A stretch of 64,000 nucleotides of DNA from Defluviitaleaceae bacterium. GTDB taxonomy: Bacteria > Bacillota > Clostridia > Lachnospirales > WQUN01. Where the stretch lies: the NCBI GenBank assembly GCA_009781755.1, contig WQVD01000005.1:1-64000 (forward strand), given 5' to 3'. Positions 16,964 through 29,705 of the stretch are shown piece after piece. How positions within the stretch are numbered: position 1 is the stretch's first letter; the number at the start of each line of letters is the position of its first letter. Made by a program: the position numbers and the translations under genes. The notes under the pieces are model-generated. The model worked only from the letters and a program-made list of their open reading frames with translations, had not been told where the DNA came from and searched no databases.

Positions 16964-19432
16964 ATGAAAATTTCGTTAAACCACAACTGGAAGCTTTATC
17001 AACACGATCCTGCCGAAAAGCCGTCGGAATTTCTTCCTGCGGGTTCGTTGCCGTTGGATGTGCGTATGCCGTTCATCGAAGCGGGCATCATTAAAAACCC
17101 TGTCGTAGCGGATTATTGCTATGAAAACGCGTGGGTCGAAGATCAAGCATGGTGGTTTGTCAATGAATTTACCTTAACTGACATTGATGCTGACGGGGTA
17201 CGCATCGTATTTGAAAGTTTGGATTACAACGCGGATGTGTATGTAAACGGTGCACACATAGGCTCGCATGCAAATGTGCATTATCCTTTCGAAGCGGAAA
17301 TCATCAAGCATGTGCAAAAGGGCGTGAACACGGTCGTGGTGCAACTTACGTGCGGCCACCAGCACATCCCTGAAGAACATGTGGAGGAATTTAAAGACAT
17401 CGTATGTACGGAAAAGCGCGACCATCGGGGTGACAGGGGCGATACCCGCCGTGTCTTCATGCGCAAGCCGCAATACGTATATGGCTGGGATTGGGCACCG
17501 CGCATACCCAGCATCGGCATTATAAAAAACGCTTATGTTTTGGCTAACCGCAAGTTGTCATCACCGTCGGTTTGCTTGGTTACAAAAGGGTTAACCGAAA
17601 ACACAGCGATTGTATCGCTTGAAGTAGAATTTGAAAGTTTTGCGCCGACATCTACTTATGATGCGGATGTAAAAGTCGAAATGAAATTAAATGGCACAGA
17701 AGTTTTAAACTTGCACAAAGAAGTATTTGTCATGCCGGGCACGAATACCATTATATTTAATGCGGAAGTAGTAAACCCGCAATTATGGTGGCCGGCAGGC
17801 GCGGGCGAACAACCGCTGTACGACGTGACCGCTGTTGTTGCATACAAAGAAATAAAAATGATGGGAAAAACCATCAAAGCGGGCATCCGCACAATTGAAT
17901 TAAATACCGACAAAATTTCCGACAAGCGCCGCTTGTTCGGTTTGCGCGTGAACGGGAAGGATATTTTCCTCAAGGGTGCCAATTGGATACCTTCCGACTC
18001 CATTCATGCCCGTATCACCGACGAAAAATATGAAGCGCTCGTTTCCGAAGCCGCCGCATGTAATTTCAACACCCTTCGTGTATGGGGTGGCGGTTATTAT
18101 GAAAACGATATTTTTTATGAATTATGCGACCGTTACGGCATGCTGGTGTGGCAAGATTTTATGTTTGCATGTGCGTTATATCCCGACCATTTACCAGGAT
18201 TTATGGACAGTGTGCAAAAAGAAGCGGATTACCAAACCCGCCGTTTGCGCCGTTTTGCTTGTTTGGCGTTTTGGTGCGGCAACAACGAAATCCCCGCTAT
18301 TTTTAACCGCGAAATCAATGAAAATATGAAAGTCGGGTTTTCGGGCGGCATGAATATTTTTAATAAGCTGCTGCCCAAGACCGTGCGGGCCAATTCTCCG
18401 GAGGTACCATATTGGCGCTCGTCCCCCTTCGGCGGCAGCGAAAACCCCAACGAAGCGGAATACGGCAACGTGCACCACTGGTGGGCGTGTACCATGAACC
18501 CGGAAATGGCAAAGCGCATTACCCCGGAAGAGTATGATGCCGTAGTGTCGTCCATGGTGTCGGAGTACGGATATATCGGTCCATGTTCCGAACGCACCAT
18601 CAAAAAATATTACGGCGATAACGAAATCAAACGCGATGACAAGATTTGGAACTTGCATAACAATACCTTCGAAAAAGAAACCGTAGCCGCCGGGGTACGC
18701 AAGCATTACATCGAACCGGATGAATTGTCGCTGGCGGAATATTTGCATTACGCACGCTTGGTGCAAGGGTTAATGTACGGGTATTCGCTGGAGGCGTTGC
18801 GATACTTCAAGTACAGCGGCGGTTCGCTGTTTTGGATGTACAACGACGCGTGGGGCGAAGTGGGCTGGAGCATTGTGGATTATTATTTGGACCGCAAGCC
18901 TTCCTATTATTATGTAAAACGGACATATGCCCACAAGAAACTCATCCTCCGCGCCGCCGATGGCCAAGTAAATGTCATGGCGATCAACGACACGCAAGCA
19001 CCCGTAACCATGGAAATTGAATATGGCTACGTAGACTTCGACGGAAAATATGACACCGCCGAAAAAACCGTAACCATTGCGCCATTTAGTCGCCAAATTG
19101 CGTTTTCATTTGACATGCCGGCGTATGATTTGACCAAGGGTGTTGTATTCGCGCGAACGGATGGCGCACCGCTTGCTGTTTTACGCACCGGTGATTACAA
19201 GGATTATGCCGCCCGCACCCAGGCCGTTTCGATTGAAAACATCGAACGATGTGGCGACGATTACAAGATAACCGTAAAGAGCAATGGATATAACCATGCT
19301 GTACATTTTGCACCGTACATGCACCTGTGCGACGATTATTTTGATATGTTACCGGGTGAAGTGCGCACATTGACCGCATTGAGAGCGGCAAATTCCATTA
19401 AAACAGAAGAAATAACCGTGTCTGCCGTATAA
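16964..19432 (+). CDS. GH2 beta-mannosidase-like glycosidase
   Basis: An 822-residue cytoplasmic GH2 enzyme of the beta-mannosidase branch. It has an N-terminal jelly-roll domain (residues 1-190, with WAPRIPSIGI), an Ig-like domain, and a TIM barrel with general acid/base Glu442 in WCGNNE and nucleophile Glu534 in SEYG. The C-terminal beta domains run to residue 822. There is no signal peptide, so it acts on imported oligosaccharides, releasing a beta-linked sugar such as mannose. The ribosome binding site is AAGGAGGACTTAA, directly after the first UroD-like gene. A hairpin-forming repeat follows the stop. Confidence 0.88.
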   Translation: MKISLNHNWKLYQHDPAEKPSEFLPAGSLPLDVRMPFIEAGIIKNPVVADYCYENAWVEDQAWWFVNEFTLTDIDADGVRIVFESLDYNADVYVNGAHIGSHANVHYPFEAEIIKHVQKGVNTVVVQLTCGHQHIPEEHVEEFKDIVCTEKRDHRGDRGDTRRVFMRKPQYVYGWDWAPRIPSIGIIKNAYVLANRKLSSPSVCLVTKGLTENTAIVSLEVEFESFAPTSTYDADVKVEMKLNGTEVLNLHKEVFVMPGTNTIIFNAEVVNPQLWWPAGAGEQPLYDVTAVVAYKEIKMMGKTIKAGIRTIELNTDKISDKRRLFGLRVNGKDIFLKGANWIPSDSIHARITDEKYEALVSEAAACNFNTLRVWGGGYYENDIFYELCDRYGMLVWQDFMFACALYPDHLPGFMDSVQKEADYQTRRLRRFACLAFWCGNNEIPAIFNREINENMKVGFSGGMNIFNKLLPKTVRANSPEVPYWRSSPFGGSENPNEAEYGNVHHWWACTMNPEMAKRITPEEYDAVVSSMVSEYGYIGPCSERTIKKYYGDNEIKRDDKIWNLHNNTFEKETVAAGVRKHYIEPDELSLAEYLHYARLVQGLMYGYSLEALRYFKYSGGSLFWMYNDAWGEVGWSIVDYYLDRKPSYYYVKRTYAHKKLILRAADGQVNVMAINDTQAPVTMEIEYGYVDFDGKYDTAEKTVTIAPFSRQIAFSFDMPAYDLTKGVVFARTDGAPLAVLRTGDYKDYAARTQAVSIENIERCGDDYKITVKSNGYNHAVHFAPYMHLCDDYFDMLPGEVRTLTALRAANSIKTEEITVSAV

Positions 19433-19446
19433 GGAGGTATTATACT

Positions 19447-19595
19447 ACTCCTTGATTAAAATCTTCGGTAAGCTACGAGGATTTTGTTGCAAGACAAGGA
19501 GATAGTGACGCGGCGCACCGGAGCGTGCGCAAGGAGCAATCGACGAAGGATTGCGACAAAAGACCGGAGCCTATCGAAGATTTAAATTAAGGAGT
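19447..19595. repeat. MITE-like element with about 25-bp terminal inverted repeats
   Basis: The left end (19447-19471, ACTCCTTGATTAAAATCTTC...) and right end (19571-19595, ...GAAGATTTAAATTAAGGAGT) are imperfect inverted repeats. Inside, GATTTTGTTGCAA and TTGCGACAAAA fold together further. The element is 149 bases with no ORF. It sits between two genes of one operon, and its right terminal repeat supplies the AAGGAGT ribosome binding site of the next gene. It looks like a non-autonomous mobile element or a dispersed structured repeat. Confidence 0.6.
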
Positions 19596-19603
19596 GGTAT
19601 TAT

Positions 19604-23682
<4,079 letters not shown>

Positions 23683-23793
23683 GATCAAAACTTTCATAAA
23701 AAAGGGACTGTCTCGCGAAATCCGCGGATTTATTTGAAATCCATTAACAAATCCATAAATTGCCTTACCCTATTGCATATACAGGAAGTGATT

Positions 23794-24963
23794 ATGATAC
23801 AACAAGCATTAAACACCCGCTGCATCCCCCCGTTATTTCCTACATGGGACAGGAATAAAACATTGGATATGTTCCAACGGTTGGAGTACGGTTATGTGCC
23901 GTGCAAACCTTTGTCCGTAACGAGCCATGAGGGCGATACGGAGGATTGCTTCGGCGGCATGGCGCGGTATAGGAAGGTTAATATCCATTGCCGGTTGGCG
24001 GAAGCGGATTATCCGGGGATAACGCTGGCACCGCAGTTGGGTGATACCTTTGTTTTTGACATTGATTGTTACATCCCTTCAATTGAAAAGGAGCAACGGG
24101 TACCCGCCGTGATAGCATGCAATGACCGCGAAGCATTTGATTTTGGCACATGCCCCGCGGATTTTTTATGCGCGCAGGGGTTTGCGGTGTTTAACCTACG
24201 CTACCGCAAGATTGCCAACGATCCCGTTAACCCCAACGGGTTAACGCAATTTGAACAACGGGGTATTGACCATTTTTACTACGGCAATCACCTAACCGCG
24301 TTGGATAAACGCAGCCGCGCCCCCCATGCACCCGGGGTGCTGGCGTTGTGGGCATGGGGTTTCTCCCGTGTGGCAGATTATGTTACGACGTTGGATTTTG
24401 TAGACAAGACGCATATCATAGGGGCGGGACATTCACGTATCGGCAAAGCGGTATTGCTGGCCGGTGCCCTGGATAACCGTTTTGCCTGTGTGTACCCCAA
24501 TGCCTCCTGCGCGGGAGGGGTTTCCCTCTCCCGCGGGTGCGGTAAGGAAACACTCGGCTCGTTGGTGGGGCTGTACCCCAACAGCGACTTGTGGTTCTGT
24601 GATAATGCATGGCAATTCGCCCATAAAAATTATGTGGACGAAGCAGGCGAACCTTTTGACCAACACGCCCTGCTTGCGTGTGTGGCCCCGCGCAAGGTGT
24701 ATGTAGGCAACGCGGATAACGACGAATATTGCGAAGCCGCCAGCGAATACCTGGCCTGCGCCGCCGCAAATGAAGTGTACCAACAAGCGGGGGGCAAGGG
24801 TTTTATACACCCCAACCGATTCCCCCACACGGGGGATACCTTTCATGAAGGTGATATCGGCTACCACCTGCGCGCAGGTCACCACGCCTTTAACCGGGAT
24901 GATTGGGCGCTGTTTGCAACATTTTACACAAGTAAAATGAAGGAAGTGAAGGCATGCAGCTAG
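23794..24963 (+). CDS. Alpha/beta hydrolase, CE15 (glucuronoyl esterase)-like
   Basis: A 389-residue hydrolase with nucleophile Ser214 in GHSRIGKAVLLAGALDNRF and a late histidine segment YHLRAGHHAFNRDDW, both typical of bacterial CE15-type esterases. CE15 enzymes cleave ester bonds of (4-O-methyl-)glucuronic acid. There is no signal peptide, so it would act on imported oligosaccharides. I chose ATG 23794 because AGGAAGTGATT precedes it; the frame upstream lacks a ribosome binding site. It overlaps the epimerase gene by 10 bases. A more general acetyl- or feruloyl-type esterase cannot be excluded. Confidence 0.65.
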   Translation: MIQQALNTRCIPPLFPTWDRNKTLDMFQRLEYGYVPCKPLSVTSHEGDTEDCFGGMARYRKVNIHCRLAEADYPGITLAPQLGDTFVFDIDCYIPSIEKEQRVPAVIACNDREAFDFGTCPADFLCAQGFAVFNLRYRKIANDPVNPNGLTQFEQRGIDHFYYGNHLTALDKRSRAPHAPGVLALWAWGFSRVADYVTTLDFVDKTHIIGAGHSRIGKAVLLAGALDNRFACVYPNASCAGGVSLSRGCGKETLGSLVGLYPNSDLWFCDNAWQFAHKNYVDEAGEPFDQHALLACVAPRKVYVGNADNDEYCEAASEYLACAAANEVYQQAGGKGFIHPNRFPHTGDTFHEGDIGYHLRAGHHAFNRDDWALFATFYTSKMKEVKACS

Positions 24964-25718
24964 GGATATGTGCGGATGTGAAAGATATCAAGCACATCGC
25001 GGAAATGGATTTCGATTATATCGAATTATATCTGACGCAAATTGCCGCGCTAAGCGACGAAGAATTTGATACGGTGCGGCTTATGTTAACCGATGTATCA
25101 TTACGGTGCGCGTCTTGCTGTATTATGTTCCCCCGCGAATTTAACATCCATACGCAGGCGTTTGCGGAGTTGCTGGAATATGCCGCCGCCGCCTTTGCGC
25201 GTGCGGCGCTGTTGGGCGCAAAATATATTGTGTTTGGCAGCGGTGCCGTGCGCAGTTATGGGGAAGGTACGGGCACCGCGGAAGCATACCAACGGTTAAG
25301 GGATTTTGTTACGCTGCTTGGTGATGAGGCCGCCAAGCACAACATAATAATCACCGTGGAGCCGTTGAATAAAGGCGAAAGCAATATGATCAACAGCATA
25401 ACCGATGGTTTGGCGTTTGTGGAAAGTGTGAACCATCCCCATGTCGCGCTGCTGGCGGATTTTTACCATATGCGGATGGAAAACGAGGCGGTGTCAGCTT
25501 TACTTTCCGCGGGTAAGCACCTCCGACATGCGCATATTGCCAATGGCAACGGGCGGGGTTTCCCGCTGCACGCGCAAGAGGATGATTATGCCGCGTTTAT
25601 ATCAACGCTGCGCCAAATCGGTTATAACGGCGGTATAAGCATAGAAGGCTACACAAACAACCTTACGCAAGATGCGCCCAACAGCTTGGCGTTTTTGCGG
25701 GAATCAATGTTCCCATAA
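24954..25718 (+). CDS. Sugar phosphate isomerase/epimerase (xylose-isomerase-like TIM barrel)
   Basis: A 254-residue protein of the AP-endonuclease-2/IolE-type barrel family. It has metal-site-like segments (VEPLNKGESN, LLADFYHM, HAHIANGNGRG and SIEGY near the end). Family members isomerise or epimerise sugars, or process oxidised sugar intermediates. It is the last gene of the first glycan operon, overlaps the esterase gene, and is followed by a terminator. The substrate is unknown. Confidence 0.78.
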   Translation: MQLGICADVKDIKHIAEMDFDYIELYLTQIAALSDEEFDTVRLMLTDVSLRCASCCIMFPREFNIHTQAFAELLEYAAAAFARAALLGAKYIVFGSGAVRSYGEGTGTAEAYQRLRDFVTLLGDEAAKHNIIITVEPLNKGESNMINSITDGLAFVESVNHPHVALLADFYHMRMENEAVSALLSAGKHLRHAHIANGNGRGFPLHAQEDDYAAFISTLRQIGYNGGISIEGYTNNLTQDAPNSLAFLRESMFP

Positions 25719-25764
25719 AAAAGGAGCTGCCTTGTTTTCTTTAACCAGACAGCCCCTTTTTTAT
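25717..25764. terminator. Bidirectional terminator between convergent operons
   Basis: AAAAAAGGAGCTGCCTTG pairs with the CAGACAGCCCCTTTTTT segment around a 16-base loop. It serves the rightward glycan operon and the leftward rhamnose/corrinoid operon. Confidence 0.8.
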
Positions 25765-25791
25765 TTGTTACATGTTTATTTGCATGCGTTG

Positions 25792-26835
25792 TTATTTTTC
25801 GTATTTCCCGTAGGTTTTTGCCAACTCCACCATGCGCTTGGCGCGCGTAAGGTCCGTGCCTGATGGATATTCGCATCCGGTTGCCAGCATGAAGCCGCCA
25901 CCTTTTTTGAATGTATCGATGAAGAACTTGCATTGCTCATCCCATTCTTCATCGGTGCCGATTTCTGCTAAAGCGGGGGTTACGCAACCGATGAGCGTAA
26001 TCTTGTCTCCGTATTTTTCTTTGCATTCGGCAAAGTCCTTGCAGTCGGCGGGCACGTGCAAAAATGATATGGCACAGGGACGCATCGTTTCGATTTGCTC
26101 TTTGAAGTAAATCTTCTCTCCGCAGTTGTGGATCATCACCAACGTGCCGCGGTCATGGCAAATATCCGCTAACTCCCGCACCAATCCGCCTTCAAACTCC
26201 ATCCACATGGACGGCGACATGATGGACGCGGATGCAAACAACGTATCCAACATAACGGCGTTGACACCGGTGTCGATGAGTGCGTTTGTATATTCTTTCA
26301 ATGTTTCGTTGATTTCGCGTGCGGCATTTTTTACTTCGCCCGGTACATCGTAGATGTCCATGTACATGTCCGCTTGGTTGCGCAGCATGGACAATACACC
26401 CAATGGCCCGAATACGAAGGTTACGACAGGCAATTCGCCGTTGGCCATTTCTACCAAGCGTTTGCACACGTCGATGTGCATCATCATGCGCTTACTGGTA
26501 CGGTAGTCCACTTTTTTTATTTTTGCGTAGTCATCGGTGTTTTTGATCACGCAATTGTCATAATTGGGATGAGCGGCTTGGTCTGCGGGGTACACAATTT
26601 CTTGGCCCCATGCGTCACATTCGATGGAAAGGTCAATGAGTGTGACGATGCAATCCAAGTCGAAATCTTTTGCCGCTTTGTATAATGCGTTGGCGCAGGT
26701 TTCGGCATCGGTTGCCCATTTTTCGTAGGATGCGCCCACGAGGTTGCGCGTCACCCCTGCCAGAATCGGATATACCGGCACACGGTCCGGCTCGCGGTGA
26801 AATAAACTTTCGACCACGCGTTCCATTTTTGTCAT
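25792..26835 (-). CDS. MtaA/MtbA-like corrinoid methyltransferase (UroD fold), protein C
   Basis: This 347-residue protein is the only one of seven UroD-fold proteins here with a complete zinc motif: His236-Asn-Cys238-Gly, then Cys321 in GGFMLATGCEYP. In MtaA, MtbA and CmuA this site holds zinc, which activates a thiol to accept a methyl group from methylcobamide. It is the last gene of a leftward operon with a DUF1638 gene and a corrinoid-protein gene directly upstream, which supports methyl transfer to or from that corrinoid. The ribosome binding site is GGAGTATATTC. The acceptor (coenzyme M is not expected in clostridia) and the methyl donor are unknown. Confidence 0.85.
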   Translation of the reverse strand: MTKMERVVESLFHREPDRVPVYPILAGVTRNLVGASYEKWATDAETCANALYKAAKDFDLDCIVTLIDLSIECDAWGQEIVYPADQAAHPNYDNCVIKNTDDYAKIKKVDYRTSKRMMMHIDVCKRLVEMANGELPVVTFVFGPLGVLSMLRNQADMYMDIYDVPGEVKNAAREINETLKEYTNALIDTGVNAVMLDTLFASASIMSPSMWMEFEGGLVRELADICHDRGTLVMIHNCGEKIYFKEQIETMRPCAISFLHVPADCKDFAECKEKYGDKITLIGCVTPALAEIGTDEEWDEQCKFFIDTFKKGGGFMLATGCEYPSGTDLTRAKRMVELAKTYGKYEK

Positions 26836-26858
26836 GAATATACTCCTTCAAACATTTT

Positions 26859-27608
26859 TTATTGGGTGGTGATGACCCTGTCCATGTCATACAGCGCGCG
26901 TACCCGTTGCCCGGGTTGGACGGTTAGAAAACGCGCGTCATCCCACGGCCCGTTAATCAACGCGTCGAGGTAAGAAATGTCACCTTGCAAAATCCGCACG
27001 GTTTTCCCTTGTTCGCTTACCATTTTGCTAAAACGTTCTTCGCAGGCGGTGTCGTTATACGCAGGAACGTTCATGCGGATGTACGCTGCCTCAGCGGTTC
27101 CCATTTCCGAGTACATGGTTTCCCATATATAGGCGGCGTTTTCTTCGCCGTATTGCTCAACCCATTGCATATATTCCGGATGTGCGGAGCGTTGCCCGGG
27201 TGATAAGGCATCCCAATCGTAGTTGCTGTCGCCTTGGTTGTACCCCCGTTCAAAGTAACCACCCGTACACCAATGCATACTCAAGTGGTCGCCAAACGCT
27301 TCCATGAACCGTTCCTTCGAACCCATAAAAAGCGTACAACAATCATGCACCCGCGGAATAACCATGGGAATCGGGCATACAAGGTCAACAATGGTATTGC
27401 CGCACAACCCAAAACCCAGCAATACTTGGTCATAACTGCGCTCGGTTGTGGCGGTATGAATCCGCCTTTGCAAATCCGCGCCCATTTCGGCAGGTTTGAC
27501 ATGGTTTAACATCGGCACAAACTCTACGTCTATCGTGTGTGCCGAAACCGCCACCAACGCACAAACCTGTCGAAAGAACACATCGCAGCAAATAAGTTTA
27601 TTACGCAC
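26859..27608 (-). CDS. DUF1638 protein
   Basis: A 249-residue protein with Cys-containing segments (LICCDVFF, FGLCGNTI, RVHDCCTLFMGS) typical of DUF1638. Proteins of this family are often encoded next to corrinoid proteins and MttB/MtaA-type methyltransferases; their exact role is not known to me. The GTG start overlaps the stop of the corrinoid-protein gene by 8 bases with no separate ribosome binding site, so the two are translationally coupled and may act as one unit. Confidence 0.75.
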   Translation of the reverse strand: MRNKLICCDVFFRQVCALVAVSAHTIDVEFVPMLNHVKPAEMGADLQRRIHTATTERSYDQVLLGFGLCGNTIVDLVCPIPMVIPRVHDCCTLFMGSKERFMEAFGDHLSMHWCTGGYFERGYNQGDSNYDWDALSPGQRSAHPEYMQWVEQYGEENAAYIWETMYSEMGTAEAAYIRMNVPAYNDTACEERFSKMVSEQGKTVRILQGDISYLDALINGPWDDARFLTVQPGQRVRALYDMDRVITTQ

Positions 27609-28239
27609 TTACTAAGATGTTTCGTGCTACGTCACCGGCGCTTGCCGCATCGGCGGTGTAATAATCCGCGCCGATTTCTTTGCAAAACGCTTCGGTGATG
27701 GGGGCACCGCCAACCATGATTTTTACCTTGTCACGCAGGCCGCGTTCGACGAATACTTCTACGACGCGTTTCATTTCGGTCATGGTGGTGGTGAGCAATG
27801 CCGAGCAGGCTACGATGGTCGCATCGTGTTCAGCTGCTGCATCAGCGAATTGTTCGGCAGATACATCCACGCCCAAGTCAAACACTTCAATGCCTTTGCC
27901 TTCCAGCATCAAGCGCACCAAGTTTTTGCCGATGTCGTGCAAGTCGCCTTTGACAGTGCCGATAACAGCGCGGCCAATGGGTTTTACACCGGCATCCACC
28001 AGCATGGGCTTTAAGATTTCCATGGCGGCGTTCATGGCGCGGGCGGCAATCAGCATTTCGGGCACATAGATTTCATTGGCGGTAAATTTTTGCCCGACGA
28101 TATCCATCGCGGGAAGCAAACCCTCGGTAAGGATTTGTTCCGCTTTGATGCCCTCACTAAGTGCTTCTTGTACGAAGGTCACCGCATCATTTTTTTTCCC
28201 TTTTTGGACAGCCAGGGAAATGTCGTTACATTTGCTCAT
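27601..28239 (-). CDS. Corrinoid (B12)-binding protein of a methyltransferase system
   Basis: A 212-residue two-domain protein. A helical cap (residues 1-88) precedes a Rossmann-like B12-binding domain. The base-off/His-on signature is GDLHDIG (Asp99, His101, Gly104), followed by the S146-x-L148 and GG (177-178) motifs. The layout matches MtaC/MtbC/MttC-type shuttles, which carry a methyl group on cobalt between two methyltransferases. It lies upstream of DUF1638 and MtaA-like genes and downstream of GH4 and RhaD genes. No reductive activase (RamA/DUF4445) is in the window. Ribosome binding site GAGAGGAGC. Confidence 0.92.
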   Translation of the reverse strand: MSKCNDISLAVQKGKKNDAVTFVQEALSEGIKAEQILTEGLLPAMDIVGQKFTANEIYVPEMLIAARAMNAAMEILKPMLVDAGVKPIGRAVIGTVKGDLHDIGKNLVRLMLEGKGIEVFDLGVDVSAEQFADAAAEHDATIVACSALLTTTMTEMKRVVEVFVERGLRDKVKIMVGGAPITEAFCKEIGADYYTADAASAGDVARNILVSA

Positions 28240-28271
28240 GATATTGCTCCTCTCAATTTTTATATTAAAAA

Positions 28272-29681
28272 TTATTTTCTAACACCTTTGTAAGGTCGCG
28301 GGGGGATGAGCGTGCCGTTTTTTTCGGCCTGCGCCCGTCGTGTTTTTGCTTCGGAAATTGCTTTGGTGTATTGCGGCAGCCATTGTTCCTGCGCGATGAG
28401 CATTTCGTCCACCATTTGATCGATTTCACGCGGGGTGCATACCGCTCCGGTTAGGGGGTCAAGCAATACTGCTTGACGCAACAACCAATCGTCACCGGCA
28501 ATAGCGGCCTTAACCGCCAAGCGTTGCACGTTGACGCTTTGTGAACAAATGGCCGCAGGGCCATCAGGCAAATCACCGACAAAGGGCACGCTGATACCGT
28601 TGCCGTCGGCGTAGCAAGGAACTTCCACAATGCAGTCGTTGGGCAGGTTGGTGATGCAACCGTTGTTGACGACATTAAAGGTACCGCGATACAACCGACG
28701 CGTTTCGAGCGCTTCAATGATATAAGAACCATGCTCATGACCGCGATCGGTTCCATCAAATTTCATTGGCGGTGCATTCATGGCATTGGGGAAATCTTGC
28801 ACAAACCAATCACGCCTACCGGAACACTCACGCAAGTATCCGCCTGTTTCGCCATTAATCCAATCATCAAGGCTGATCCAATCCGCCAATTCGTCTTCGC
28901 GCTTGCGGTACCAAGCCACGTATTCGGATAAATGTCCGTTGGATTCCGTCGAGTAATACCCAAAGCGGCGCAATATATCAATGCGGACTTTTTCTTGTTG
29001 AGAGAAAATGGGATGCGCTTCATACGCGGCAAGCAGTTTGTCGCGCAATTCGACACCGTCTTTTTTTACGGACAAATACCAAGTTTGATGGTTGATGCCC
29101 GCGCATACGAAGTCTAATTCCTCGCGCTTCATATCAAGCGCAGAGGCAATTTGCCATTCGCCACCCATAACACCATGACACAAACCAATCGTGTTAATGC
29201 CGAAGTAATGGTTGCATGCCCACGTTGCCATGGCATTGGGGTTTGAATAATTTAAATGCAAAACCCCCGGTGCGCATACCTCGCGCATATCTTTGCAAAA
29301 ATCCTTCATGGCGGCGATAACACGCTGGCCATACATGATGCCGCCGATGCAAAGCGTGTCGCCCACGCATTGGTCTACGCCGTATTTCAAGGGTATCTCG
29401 ACATCGGTGGTAAAAGCATCAATAACACCAATGCGCACACAATTAATTACATAATTGGCACCGGTGAAGGCTTCGCGGCGGTTGAGCGTGGATTGGATTT
29501 TGGTGTTAATGCCGTTGGAATCCAAGTCGCGTTGGCAAAGTTCCGTCACCATGTCCAGATTGTGTTGATTAATGTCGGTGAATGCAATCTCCGCGCCGCG
29601 CAGTTCGGGCACGCTCATGATGTCGGTTAATAACTTCCGCGTGAAGCCCAAGCTCCCCGCACCGATGAATGCAATTTTCAT
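28272..29681 (-). CDS. GH4 NAD-dependent glycosidase (alpha-galactosidase/galacturonidase type)
   Basis: A 469-residue GH4 enzyme. It has an N-terminal Rossmann motif GAGSLGFTR, Asn-rich NYSNPNA (about 145-150), metal ligands Cys168 (LCHGVMG) and His198 (GINHQTW). GH4 enzymes cleave glycosides by an NAD+/Mn2+ redox-elimination route. Cys-His-Gly at the signature places it with the unphosphorylated alpha-galactosidase/alpha-galacturonidase branch rather than the 6-phospho branch. Its place in the rhamnose operon could suit a galacturonide from pectin, but that is inference. Confidence 0.85.
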   Translation of the reverse strand: MKIAFIGAGSLGFTRKLLTDIMSVPELRGAEIAFTDINQHNLDMVTELCQRDLDSNGINTKIQSTLNRREAFTGANYVINCVRIGVIDAFTTDVEIPLKYGVDQCVGDTLCIGGIMYGQRVIAAMKDFCKDMREVCAPGVLHLNYSNPNAMATWACNHYFGINTIGLCHGVMGGEWQIASALDMKREELDFVCAGINHQTWYLSVKKDGVELRDKLLAAYEAHPIFSQQEKVRIDILRRFGYYSTESNGHLSEYVAWYRKREDELADWISLDDWINGETGGYLRECSGRRDWFVQDFPNAMNAPPMKFDGTDRGHEHGSYIIEALETRRLYRGTFNVVNNGCITNLPNDCIVEVPCYADGNGISVPFVGDLPDGPAAICSQSVNVQRLAVKAAIAGDDWLLRQAVLLDPLTGAVCTPREIDQMVDEMLIAQEQWLPQYTKAISEAKTRRAQAEKNGTLIPPRPYKGVRK

Positions 29682-29705
29682 GTTGTTCCCCCTTAAGATG
29701 GCTTC

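Noticed and set aside
18191-18766. A 191-codon leftward ORF antisense to the beta-mannosidase gene.
   Set aside because: It is a shadow of a well-supported GH2 gene, with no ribosome binding site or recognisable domain.
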